64,000 nt of DNA from Candidatus Flexifilum breve (GTDB lineage: Bacteria; Chloroflexota; Anaerolineae; Aggregatilineales; Phototrophicaceae): positions 124,001 through 188,000 of the forward strand of contig JADKGC010000008.1 in the NCBI GenBank assembly GCA_016717205.1, read 5' to 3'. Positions 26,004 through 34,109 of this stretch are shown piece after piece (position 1 is the stretch's first letter; every line of letters starts with the position of its first letter). The translations under genes were made by a program, and so were the position numbers. Under the pieces are notes generated by a model. It saw only the letters and a program-made list of their open reading frames with translations, did no database searches and had not been told where the DNA came from.

Positions 26004-27395
26004 TTAGTTGCCAACGTAGATGGTTCGCCCATTGACGACTAGGTTGCCGAGGCTGTTCCCCCGTAGCTGCCAATTGCCTGATTCGATCAGGGTGACCCAA
26101 AAATCACCGCGCCGGGCTAAACCGGGGAGGCTCATCTGTTCAGCGAAGTTTTGCATGTGTTGTTGGTAGACATGAGCCAGTTCGGTGACCAGCGTTTCTT
26201 CGCTCACGCCATTTTCCCCCACACGGGATAGTGTCGGCACGCCGAGCGCAGTTTCTGCCAGTTGGAGGAGCTGATGATTGATGCCATTGCTGATACCAAT
26301 ATCATAAATGAGCGCCTGACCGAGCGGCGTTTGAATGCCGCGTGGGGCAATGCTTTGCTGGTAAATGCGGTTCCAGTAGTTTTCGGTGGTCCACGCATCC
26401 TGCGCATCTTGCATAGCGATTTCGTCGGCGGCCGCAACGAGCAGGGTTTGAAAGGCTTCATCAGTGCGGAGGGTTTCGTCTTGGGCGTTGACGCGATCGA
26501 GATAATCGCCGCGGAGTTTATTCGCCGTCACGGTGGTCGAATGTGCCAGATAATCGACCAGCACCGCAGCGAGTGAACCGGACGCGAGTGTATATTGCGA
26601 ACGCCCATAGCTGATGATGCCAGAATCATAATTATTGTAGGAGTTGTAGCCGAAGCCTTCAAATGTCGATGTGATGTTCAAAGCCGCGATCAGGGTATGC
26701 CGGTCGGTCGGCGTGATCTCCGGCGTCGCCTCAGCCGTCATGCTAAGCGCGGCCTCTGTCACAGCCACAGATGGCGTGCTGCGTTCCGCGACCGCCGTTT
26801 GATCGGCGGCGGTTTGCGTGGCGATGCGCGGATCCGGCACCGACGCGACATAGATCTGCCGCAGCAGGACCGCCGCGATCACAATCACCACCGCCACGAC
26901 GATTTGCAGCAGGCGCGACCGAAGATCGGTGCTGCCCATGTCTTCGGGCAGCGCGTCCCCTGGGGTTGGCGGTCGCGGAGTTGCCGCCTTCGAAAGCGAC
27001 GGCGTCAACGCCACGCCCTTGAGCGCCAGCTCGGCGATCAATTGCTCGAAGGCGGCCTCATAGGTCTGCGCGGCGAAGTCGATGTACTGAATGCGATTCA
27101 ATTGAAAGTGGATGTCGGCGGGAGAGAGCAGCACCGGAATGATCGGCTTCTTCTTGTCGAGGAAGTACTGCCACTCATCCTCGACATTGGTCGACGCCAT
27201 CGAATCGGGTGAGATGATGAGAATCATCGCGTTTGACGCGCGCAAGCCCTGTTGAATCGCCGTGCTCCACTTCACACCCGCGTGAATGTCAGCTTGGTCG
27301 AACCACACGTCCGCGCCGCGTGTTTCAAGCGAGGCGTTCAACTGGCGCGCAAACTGCACGTCTTTTCGGCTGTAGCTGATGAAGATATCCGTCAC
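26004..27395 (-). CDS. TIR domain - membrane helix - chitosanase/lysozyme-like fusion protein
   Basis: Residues 1-135 are a TIR domain: FISYSRKDVQFARQLNASL, VWFDQADIHAG, ILIISPDSMAS and PIIPVLLSPADIHF. A membrane helix follows at about 162-183 and a Thr/Ala-rich linker. Residues about 233-463 form a helical extracytoplasmic domain beginning LNITSTFEGFGYNSYNNYDS, with Glu 246 and Asp 257 placed like the catalytic pair of GH46 chitosanases or related lysozyme folds, and GRSQYT behind them. The TIR part would be cytoplasmic and the glycosidase-like part outside. Role unknown: a wall-sensing signal protein or an effector. The GH46 resemblance is by pattern only. Confidence 0.65.
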   Translation of the reverse strand: MTDIFISYSRKDVQFARQLNASLETRGADVWFDQADIHAGVKWSTAIQQGLRASNAMILIISPDSMASTNVEDEWQYFLDKKKPIIPVLLSPADIHFQLNRIQYIDFAAQTYEAAFEQLIAELALKGVALTPSLSKAATPRPPTPGDALPEDMGSTDLRSRLLQIVVAVVIVIAAVLLRQIYVASVPDPRIATQTAADQTAVAERSTPSVAVTEAALSMTAEATPEITPTDRHTLIAALNITSTFEGFGYNSYNNYDSGIISYGRSQYTLASGSLAAVLVDYLAHSTTVTANKLRGDYLDRVNAQDETLRTDEAFQTLLVAAADEIAMQDAQDAWTTENYWNRIYQQSIAPRGIQTPLGQALIYDIGISNGINHQLLQLAETALGVPTLSRVGENGVSEETLVTELAHVYQQHMQNFAEQMSLPGLARRGDFWVTLIESGNWQLRGNSLGNLVVNGRTIYVGN

Positions 27396-27435
27396 AGTTG
27401 GCCGCCGTCATTTTCACAAATGTCTGAGTTCGCCT

Positions 27436-27441
27436 ATTATA
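27436..27441 (-). promoter_or_regulatory. -10 box of the TIR fusion gene
   Basis: TATAAT in the minus direction, 41 bases before the start codon at 27395. The -35 region is weak. Confidence 0.4.
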
Positions 27442-27500
27442 CGGGCAGATTGATCGGCGCGCTGCATCCATTTCACCTCAAGAAGTTATAAATTCTTCTA

Positions 27501-27520
27501 GTTCGGCATTGACCGAACTA
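27501..27520 (+). promoter_or_regulatory. Inverted repeat, probable operator of the GbsR/MarR-type regulator
   Basis: AGTTCGG-CATTGA-CCGAACT, perfect 7-bp arms, 24 bases before the regulator start. Proteins of this family bind such short palindromes over their own promoters, so autoregulation is likely. Confidence 0.5.
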
Positions 27521-27544
27521 ATCGAATCGGAGTATGCTGTCTTT

Positions 27545-28030
27545 ATGAAACCAGTGACCGAACAGCAACAACAGTTTGTCGAAGAATGCGGCCTGTACTT
27601 TGAGGGCATTGGCCTGACGCGCATGGCCGGGCGCATTATCGGGTGGCTGCTCATCAGCGACCCGCCCCATCAGACGCAGGGCGATCTGGTCGAAGTCTTG
27701 CAGGCCAGCAAAAGCTCGATCAGCGTGGCGCTCAAGACGCTGACGACGCTCTATCTGGTCGAGCGCTTCGCGCTGCCCGGCGACCGGCAGGATTACTACC
27801 GGACGGCCAAAGACCTGTGGACGCGGTCGTTCCGCGCGCGCTTGCATCAACTCACCGAACTGCGGCAGTTGGGCGAACGTGGGCTGGAACTGCTCAAAGA
27901 TGAACCGGAGGAACGGCGGCGGCGGTTGGCTTTCATGCGCGACATGAACGCCTTCCTCGAAGCCGAATTCCCGAAACTGCTGGATCAGTGGGAAGCCATC
28001 AAGCAGGCCAAGGGCTACGACGATTTATAA
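27545..28030 (+). CDS. GbsR/MarR-family transcriptional regulator
   Basis: A 161-residue winged-helix protein. The N-terminus FVEECGLYFEGIGLTRMAGRI is typical of the GbsR subgroup. The recognition part QGDLVEVLQASKSSISVALKTL is the MarR-type HTH, followed by the wing (RFALPGDRQDYYRTAK) and a C-terminal dimerisation helix. It stands 10 bases before a UGT-like glycosyltransferase gene, so it probably controls that gene and itself. ATG 27545 has GGAG about 12 bases upstream; an earlier start would run through the operator-like palindrome. Confidence 0.8.
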   Translation: MKPVTEQQQQFVEECGLYFEGIGLTRMAGRIIGWLLISDPPHQTQGDLVEVLQASKSSISVALKTLTTLYLVERFALPGDRQDYYRTAKDLWTRSFRARLHQLTELRQLGERGLELLKDEPEERRRRLAFMRDMNAFLEAEFPKLLDQWEAIKQAKGYDDL

Positions 28031-28040
28031 AGGCGGAAAC

Positions 28041-29294
28041 ATGAACGTCCTGATCATCACGATTGGTTCGCGCGGCGATATTCAGCCGTTTATCGCGCTG
28101 GCGAAGGGCTTGCAGGCCGCGGGGCACGCCGTCGCGCTGTGCACCGCCGAGGGCTTTCGCCCGTGGGTGGAGCAGCATGGCGTCACCTACGCGCCCATGA
28201 ACAACGAATTCCTCGAACTCATGGAGTCGAAGGAGGGCAAAGCGGCCACCGAGACGGGCGGTGGCCTGTCGATCATGAAGCGGGCGATGGGGATCATCGG
28301 GCGCAGCATTCAGGATCAATGGGTGTCCGCGCAAGCGCTTCAGCCGGACGTGATCATCTATCACCCCAAGGCGCTCGGTGGGCTGCACATCGCCGAGAAG
28401 CTTGGCGTTCCCGCCTTTCTGACGATTCCGCTGCCCTTGTACACGCCGACGAGCGCATTCCCCGCGCCCATCTTCGGTACGATGAAGCTGGGCGCGGCCT
28501 TTAATCGCTTCACGTATACGCTGATGGGGCTTGTCTCCGCGCCCTACGCTGGGGTGATCAACAACTTTCGTGTGAACACGCTCGGTCTGCCGAAGCGGGG
28601 TCGCTTCGCCAATGACACGATCAAGACGAACGGCCAGCCCATGCCGATGCTCTATCCCTTCAGCCGGGAGGTCGTGCCCGTCCCAGCGGACTATCCGCCG
28701 CATGCCCATGTAACCGGGTACTGGTTTCTCGATCAGTCGGAGACGTGGCAACCGCCTAACGCCCTCTCGCGCTTTCTGACCGAGGGGACGCCACCCGTGT
28801 ACGTTGGCTTTGGCAGCATGAGCGGGTCGAAGGCCGCCGACCGCGCGCAGATCGTGCTGGATGCGCTGGCGCAGTCCGGGCAGCGCGGCGTGTTGGCGAG
28901 CGGGTGGGGCGGTCTGCAAGCTGATCAGCTGCGTGATGATGTCTATGTGTTGGATGCGGTGCCGCATGACTGGCTGTTCCCGCAGGTGAGCGCGGTCGTG
29001 CATCACGGGGGCGCAGGGACGACGGCGGCGGGGCTGCGCGCGGGCAAACCGTCGGTGATCGTCCCCTTCATTGCCGATCAGCCGTTCTGGGGGCGGCGGG
29101 TGCGCGATCTCGGCGTCGGTCCCGCGCCCATCCCGCAGAAGCAGCTCACGGTGGCGGCGTTGGCGGACGCGATTTCGACAACCGTTAACGATGCGACCGT
29201 GCGCAACCGGGCCGCGCAGCTCGGGGAAGCGATCCGCGCGGAGGACGGCGTCGCCCGCGCGGTCGAAATCATTGAACGCGCTGTCCGCGCTTAA
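28041..29294 (+). CDS. UGT-like glycosyltransferase (GT1/GT28 group)
   Basis: A 417-residue GT-B enzyme of the macrolide/sterol glucosyltransferase type. The N-terminus MNVLIITIGSRGDIQPFIAL with GLQAAGHAVALCT forms the acceptor domain. The donor domain has PPVYVGFGSMSG and the nucleotide-sugar motif VVHHGGAGTTAAGLRAGKPSV with QPFWGRRV behind it. It glycosylates a small lipid or secondary metabolite; the substrate cannot be read. It is probably cotranscribed with the regulator. Confidence 0.87.
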   Translation: MNVLIITIGSRGDIQPFIALAKGLQAAGHAVALCTAEGFRPWVEQHGVTYAPMNNEFLELMESKEGKAATETGGGLSIMKRAMGIIGRSIQDQWVSAQALQPDVIIYHPKALGGLHIAEKLGVPAFLTIPLPLYTPTSAFPAPIFGTMKLGAAFNRFTYTLMGLVSAPYAGVINNFRVNTLGLPKRGRFANDTIKTNGQPMPMLYPFSREVVPVPADYPPHAHVTGYWFLDQSETWQPPNALSRFLTEGTPPVYVGFGSMSGSKAADRAQIVLDALAQSGQRGVLASGWGGLQADQLRDDVYVLDAVPHDWLFPQVSAVVHHGGAGTTAAGLRAGKPSVIVPFIADQPFWGRRVRDLGVGPAPIPQKQLTVAALADAISTTVNDATVRNRAAQLGEAIRAEDGVARAVEIIERAVRA

Positions 29295-29857
29295 GCCGGG
29301 TGATGCTGCACGCGTTCAAACAGCGTGCCGATGAAGATTTCCAGCGTGTTCCGGTGGTGTTCAGTGTGCTGCAGTTGGCGCATCATGTCGCCACCGTCGA
29401 ACACGCTGTAGGCGCTCTCGATTTTGCCGTCCGCCACGCGGGCGATCAGGATGCCGCCGACATCGATCGCGTTGCCCGTCGGTTGGAGTTCCCGGAATGC
29501 GCCCGTCTGCGTTCCGGCGAAGCGATACTGCACGACGACCTTGTCCTCTTCGGCGATGAGGTTTTCGACTGTGAAATGAATATCGGGGAAGGCGGTGCGG
29601 AAGAGCGTCACCCGCCGTTTGAGGCCATCGCGCCCGAGCGTTTGCCCGTGTGCCTGGGCGGAGCCGTCGGTCTGCACCGGAGCGTCTAAAACGTAGCTGT
29701 CGGCGTAAATCTCGTCGATGACGTCGAGCTGACCTTGATTGAGAACTTCCTCGAAATGCCGGACGAGGAGGTGCTTGTTGGCGTCGTACACTATTTGTCC
29801 TTGGGATGTCTCTGCGATCTGTCCAGTGTAAAGCATTCGGCGGGGAATTGTGTCCAA
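29291..29857 (-). CDS. SnoaL-like ester cyclase / NTF2-fold protein
   Basis: A 188-residue protein with LVRHFEEVLNQGQLDVIDEI, the GRDGLKRRVTLFRTAFPDI segment and VVVQYRFAGTQTG, the standard layout of SnoaL-like polyketide cyclase proteins (NTF2 fold). Most relatives have no known substrate. Start uncertain: an internal ATG at about 29836 (MLYTG) is also possible. It ends against the glycosyltransferase gene with a 4-base overlap of convergent stops. Confidence 0.7.
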   Translation of the reverse strand: MDTIPRRMLYTGQIAETSQGQIVYDANKHLLVRHFEEVLNQGQLDVIDEIYADSYVLDAPVQTDGSAQAHGQTLGRDGLKRRVTLFRTAFPDIHFTVENLIAEEDKVVVQYRFAGTQTGAFRELQPTGNAIDVGGILIARVADGKIESAYSVFDGGDMMRQLQHTEHHRNTLEIFIGTLFERVQHHPA

Positions 29858-29977
29858 ACTTCAGCGGCTTTTCCCTGTCTGAAATGACGACGAGTGCGTA
29901 GGAGGCACGGTTGAGGTTGTGGGGCGCGGACGTCTGCGCCCCACAACTGCCGCAGGGTATCCCGCCGCTGCAAGCTG

Positions 29978-30911
29978 CTACATTTCCGGTGGCAGCATTG
30001 ACCACATCGCTGCATTGTCGTACAGCCACCATTCCTCCACGATCTTGCCATCGACAAAGCGGTGCAGGCTCATCCACAGCAAGTTGACCGGGCCGTCAGC
30101 GCCGTCTGCGCTCGCTGAAGCATAAGCCAAGCACAGATCGCCATCACACACAAACTGCGATTCAATCGGCGTAAACCCGGGGATCGTTTGCAGCCGCTCC
30201 TCGTGGGCGATCAGCGCATCGAGTCCGACCAAATCACCCAGATAGTCATGCACGACGACATTCGGATCATAGTATCTCGGGAACACATTCTGGATGTTGC
30301 TGCTAGCCGTGGCGTTGAAGACCGTGCGGATCATGAACAGGTGCTGGTCCGGCGTGGTCGATGTGCTGCCGAGTTCGACAGCCCACGGGCTGCGCGTTGA
30401 AGGTGTAGGTTGGTTCAACCCAGCCCATATCTTGCAGAAAAGCCTGCTGATTCCACGCGTCGAACTCGCGTACGACCTTGCCATCGTCCAGCTCCAGCAA
30501 CGCGACCAATGGGCCGTGCCAGTAATCGCCAGTGGGCTGAACGTCGAAATAGGGTGCTTGGAAATGCCCTTCCTGATACGTTACGTAAGCGGCGTAATTG
30601 CCTTGTGCCAATATCAGGTAATGGGTGAACTGCATATCCGGGAAGGCTGTCTGGAACGCGGCCTCGCCCGCAATTGCGTCGTCGATGCTGACTGGAGCAC
30701 CGGCTGGTTGGAAGGGATTATAGACGGTGTACGAGTCAGGTGAAATCAGCGCGGCGCTGATCTCCGGATGACGACCGTTGCGAACAAGTTCGACCCAGGC
30801 ATAGGCGTTCGCGCGGGCGGGATTGGTGGGGCTGCCGTCTTGTGAGGACACCGGAACGGCGGTGATGAGGAGCAGCAGCAGGAGGAACCAGATGACACGG
30901 GTGCGGAACAT
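29978..30911 (-). CDS. Secreted two-domain SnoaL-like protein (frameshifted)
   Basis: The N-terminal frame starts at 30911 with signal MFRTRVIWFLLLLLLITAVP. It then has an NTF2-like domain (AFPDMQFTHYLILAQGNYAAY, then LELDDGKVVREFDAWNQQAF). The second domain (residues FNATASSNIQNVFPRYYDPN to GKIVEEWWLYDN) lies in another frame that ends at 29978. Adding one GC at the GCGCG tract 30392-30396 joins the frames as TYTFNARSPWAVELGS. Two SnoaL-like domains in tandem, each ending in a W-rich strand, suggest internal duplication. It neighbours a cytoplasmic relative at 29291. Confidence 0.7.
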
Positions 30912-31059
30912 GGTCTTGGCCTTTCGTGTAAGCACCATGCCTACCTGCTCTTGATGCATCCTTAGTATAGACGAATAGCGGCTGAAAATGAGGTCGTTCC
31001 GTTCACATAAAAAGTAATGTATGCCACTATACAGCCCCGATTTCTCGGAGTACGATCAA

Positions 31060-31178
31060 CTAGTTAGGTAGACTCGCGGCGCGCAGCAGTTCTTCGCGCG
31101 TCGTAATACCCCGCAGCGTGATGATCCACTCGTGAATCGTGGCGCTGTTCCGGCGGATGCGCGCGACCGCCGCGCGCT
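31060..31178 (-). pseudogene. Duplicated 3' fragment of the HEWLHH membrane protein gene
   Basis: In the minus direction this stretch reads AVARIRRNSATIHEWIITLR followed by GITTREELLRAASLPN and TAG. The same end, with few changes, closes the full gene at 32515-33798. Nucleotide similarity is high over about 95 bases (31085-31180 against 32543-32638), while nothing homologous is left upstream. It is therefore a truncated copy on the far side of the S41 gene. The rest of the gap 30912-31264 shows no gene. Confidence 0.7.
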
Positions 31179-31264
31179 CTGCTCAAGAACTCGGACTTCA
31201 AAACCTAAGCTGAACCGATCTCCCGTGTTTAGTGTAGATCCCGCTAAAGACGGGGAATATCCTG

Positions 31265-32518
31265 ATGTTACGAAAAATCATCTTTTGCCTGATCCTGCTG
31301 GCGGCGTTCCCGGTATTCGCCCAAGAGCGCGTCACGGTACAAACCGACGAGGCGATCACGGCGTGGCGTGAGGATCTGGCGCGACTGGAAAGCGCCATGC
31401 AGGAGATCCACCCCAACCTCTACTGGCGGTTTCCTCAGACGGTCTTTCAGCAAGCCTTCGCCGAACTCGACGCGCAAATTCCGACGCTCACCGACGAGCA
31501 GATCAAAACCGGCATCATCCGCCTGGGGGCGTTGGTGGACGGTCACAGTTTTGTTGATCCTTTCCAGCCGGCGATCGGTTTTCACCTGTTTCCGCTGCAG
31601 CTCTATCTCTTCGCCGATGGCCTGTACGTGATCGACGCCGACGCCGCCTATGCGCACCTGATCGGCGGGCGGGTGGCGACCATCGGCGAGCTCAGCGCCG
31701 AAGACGCGCTCGATCGTCTGCGCCCGGTGGTGAATTCGGAAAATGAGATGTCCGTCCGCTTCGGGCTGCCGCTGTTCGCCATCATTCCGGAAGTGCTGCG
31801 CGCACAAGAGATCACGCCGAGCTATATCATCGAACTGCCGGACGGTGAGCGACTGTCCATTGCCCCGGAAGCGCAGACGCTGCGCGACTATCTACGCTGG
31901 CATCCCGTCCCGCACTGGCTGATCAGTTTGCGGCCGCGTCCCGAACCGCTCCCCATGCGGCATACAGATGAGAACTTTTGGTACACCTATCTCGCCATTG
32001 AGGACGCGCTCTATCTCCAGTTCAATCACGTGTCCGGGCGCACACAGTCCGGGCAAAATCTGACGCAGTTTGTGCAAGCGGTCACCGCCGAATACGAGGC
32101 GCGCTCTCCCCAACAGGTCGTCGTGGATGTGCGCCATAACCTCGGTGGCGACAACAGCACCTACGGACCCCTGCTCGACTGGTTGAGCACCGTGCCCACC
32201 CGCATCCATGTGATCATCGGGCGCTATACCTTTTCAGCGGCGGTGAACTTCCTCGTGGAGTTGGAACTCCGGGACGCGGACGTGCGCTACGTCGGCGAGC
32301 CGACGGGCAGCGGGCCGCGGGTGTATGCCACCGCGCGGACGATCACCCTGCCGAACAGCCGGATCGCGGTCGCCATCTCCGCCCGTGATGATACGATTGC
32401 CGCGCCCGGTGATGAGCGGCGCTGGATTGAACCGGACGTGCTGGTTGTACCGACCGCTGCCGACTTCTTCGCCGGAGTCGATGCGGCGCTGGCGGCGATT
32501 TTCGCGGAGACAATCTAA
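31265..32518 (+). CDS. Secreted S41-like (C-terminal processing-type) peptidase
   Basis: A 417-residue exported protein with signal MLRKIIFCLILLAAFPVFAQ. The C-terminal half has the tail-specific protease core: ALYLQFNHVS, QVVVDVRHNLGGDNSTYGPLL, the nucleophile region GRYTFSAAVNFLVEL and GEPTGSGPRVY. The Ser in TFSAA takes the place of the S41 nucleophile, and no PDZ domain is obvious. It probably cleaves extracytoplasmic peptides. It lies between two copies of the 3' end of the next gene (31060-31178 and 32515-32640). Confidence 0.78.
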   Translation: MLRKIIFCLILLAAFPVFAQERVTVQTDEAITAWREDLARLESAMQEIHPNLYWRFPQTVFQQAFAELDAQIPTLTDEQIKTGIIRLGALVDGHSFVDPFQPAIGFHLFPLQLYLFADGLYVIDADAAYAHLIGGRVATIGELSAEDALDRLRPVVNSENEMSVRFGLPLFAIIPEVLRAQEITPSYIIELPDGERLSIAPEAQTLRDYLRWHPVPHWLISLRPRPEPLPMRHTDENFWYTYLAIEDALYLQFNHVSGRTQSGQNLTQFVQAVTAEYEARSPQQVVVDVRHNLGGDNSTYGPLLDWLSTVPTRIHVIIGRYTFSAAVNFLVELELRDADVRYVGEPTGSGPRVYATARTITLPNSRIAVAISARDDTIAAPGDERRWIEPDVLVVPTAADFFAGVDAALAAIFAETI

Positions 32519-33798
32519 GGCGGGGACATGCCAGCCGCCCGGAGCAGTTCATCGCGGGTGGTGATGCCGCGCAGCGTAATGATCCACTCGTGAATCGTGG
32601 CGCTGTCCCGGCGGATCGCCGCCACCGCTGCGCCGATGGGATCACCGCCGCCTGCGCCCGCTGATGCCGTTTGATAGCCTCCGTAAAAGGCGAAAAACGC
32701 CTGATTCAGCTTACGGAGGTGATAGCCGTTGTCAGCGAAGAAGCGCCGCCGCTCCTCCATGTAGGTTTCGGCTTCGTCAACCTGACCATCCGCCAGCAGT
32801 TGATCGACGGTGATGCGCGTTTCGTTCAACTCCGCGCCGAAATCAAACACCGGAGCCGACTCTTCCTGCTCCCCCTCTCCGAGCGGAGAGGGGGTTGGGG
32901 GGTGAGGTTCCGGCACCAAATCCGGATAGTAGCGTTCGAGCACCAGCCGCCCGACTTCCTCGCCGAACTGCTGCGCGGTCGACTCGTTGATGATGCGTGC
33001 CTCGCCCGCGAAGTCGTAGTTGTAGCCGAGCGGGAAGGCGAACAGGTAGTGATGCAGCCATTCGTGCGCGAAGGTCTCGACGGCAAACTCAATCGACGTG
33101 GTTTCGAGGATCATCGCCGGGTACAGCGCGATCCCGCCGAGCGGCACGATCAGCGAGGACACGTCCTGCTCGGTGTCGATTCGCTCTTCAAGCGCGGCCA
33201 TCGCGTCGACGGGCATGGGGTCGAGGTTGATCGACACGTCGAAGCGGATTTGATCACGTGGGGAGACGATCAGCAGATTCGGCACGGCGGTGAAGTGCAT
33301 CGAAACAGGCGGCAGAAGCACCCCGGCGACGGCGAAGCCGAGATCGCGCAGCACATTTGTCACCTGCCGTTCGAGGATCGCCTCGACCAGCGCCTGCCGC
33401 CGCGCTAAGTCCGCGCGCAGGGCGTCGCGCCGCGCCCGCTGATCCGCGCTGGCCGTTTCGGGATCGGTCACATTCGGATCAGCGTAAATGGCGCTGACTT
33501 CGCCTTCCAGCCGCTGCGCCGCCGCGAGATCGGCCATGTAGGCGCGCACGGTGTCGGTCTGCGCGGTCTCGGTCAGGTAGGGCGCGACTCCGGCGACCGT
33601 CTCGCCCAGCTTGACCGCCAGCGCGTTGACTTCCCAGCCGATGTAGTCGAACTGCTCGTCGCGCGCCATGACGCCAATCGCCGTCCACTGGTCGCCGAGA
33701 GGCAGCGTCGAATCGCGCACAAACGTCAGGATGAACGCGATCATCACCGCCCAAAAGATCGAGCGAAACACCCATTTGAGGATTAGCCGTTGGCGCAT
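32515..33798 (-). CDS. Membrane-anchored HExxH metalloprotein with an in-frame repeat
   Basis: A 427-residue protein with one N-terminal membrane helix (WVFRSIFWAVMIAFILTFV). The motif FAHEWLHHYLFAFPLG (near residue 235) is an HExxH zinc site, with a possible third ligand Glu in ARIINESTAQQF about 25 residues on. A coiled segment rich in Ala/Arg precedes it. About residue 300, PEPHPPTPSPLGEGEQE is encoded by a CCCCTCTCC palindrome that entered in frame. No assigned family is recognised; a zinc-dependent endopeptidase is likely from the motif. The C-terminus GITTRDELLRAAG was duplicated at 31060. Confidence 0.65.
   Translation of the reverse strand: MRQRLILKWVFRSIFWAVMIAFILTFVRDSTLPLGDQWTAIGVMARDEQFDYIGWEVNALAVKLGETVAGVAPYLTETAQTDTVRAYMADLAAAQRLEGEVSAIYADPNVTDPETASADQRARRDALRADLARRQALVEAILERQVTNVLRDLGFAVAGVLLPPVSMHFTAVPNLLIVSPRDQIRFDVSINLDPMPVDAMAALEERIDTEQDVSSLIVPLGGIALYPAMILETTSIEFAVETFAHEWLHHYLFAFPLGYNYDFAGEARIINESTAQQFGEEVGRLVLERYYPDLVPEPHPPTPSPLGEGEQEESAPVFDFGAELNETRITVDQLLADGQVDEAETYMEERRRFFADNGYHLRKLNQAFFAFYGGYQTASAGAGGGDPIGAAVAAIRRDSATIHEWIITLRGITTRDELLRAAGMSPP
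32869..32910. repeat. CCCCTCTCC/GGAGAGGGGG palindrome inside the HEWLHH gene
   Basis: CCCCCTCTCCGAGCGGAGAGGGGGTTGGGGGGTGAGG is the intergenic family seen elsewhere, here read through in frame. Confidence 0.85.
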
Positions 33799-34109
33799 GT
33801 GGCCTCAAGAGATTAAACAAAAGACCAATTTAACCACAGAGAACACAGAGAACACAGAGGATAAGAATTAAAGATTATCAACCGCAGAGAACGCAAAGAA
33901 CGCAGAGTGAAAAAGAAAAAAGCTATTTAACCACAGAGAACGCGGAGAACACAGAGGAATGGATGAATCAAAACCGCAGAGGGCGCAAAGACCGCAGAGG
34001 CTTGACTTCTTCTCTCTGCGCTCTCTGCGTTCTCTGCGGTCAAATTCTTGTTCTTTGCGCCTTCGCGCCTTTGCGTCTTTGCGTTAGGCTTTTTCTTGCC
34101 TTTCTGCCC
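33799..34109. repeat. CACAGAGAACACAGAG-type repeats, direct and inverted
   Basis: ACCACAGAGAACACAGAGAACACAGAGG occurs around 33834-33861, with variants at 33880-33910, 33929-33957 and 33972-34000, and as inverted copies at 34012-34045 (CTCTCTGCGTTCTCTGCGG). A short period-9/10 core (CAGAGAACA) repeats within each copy. No gene is seen. The same family returns at 46274-46347. Confidence 0.85.
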
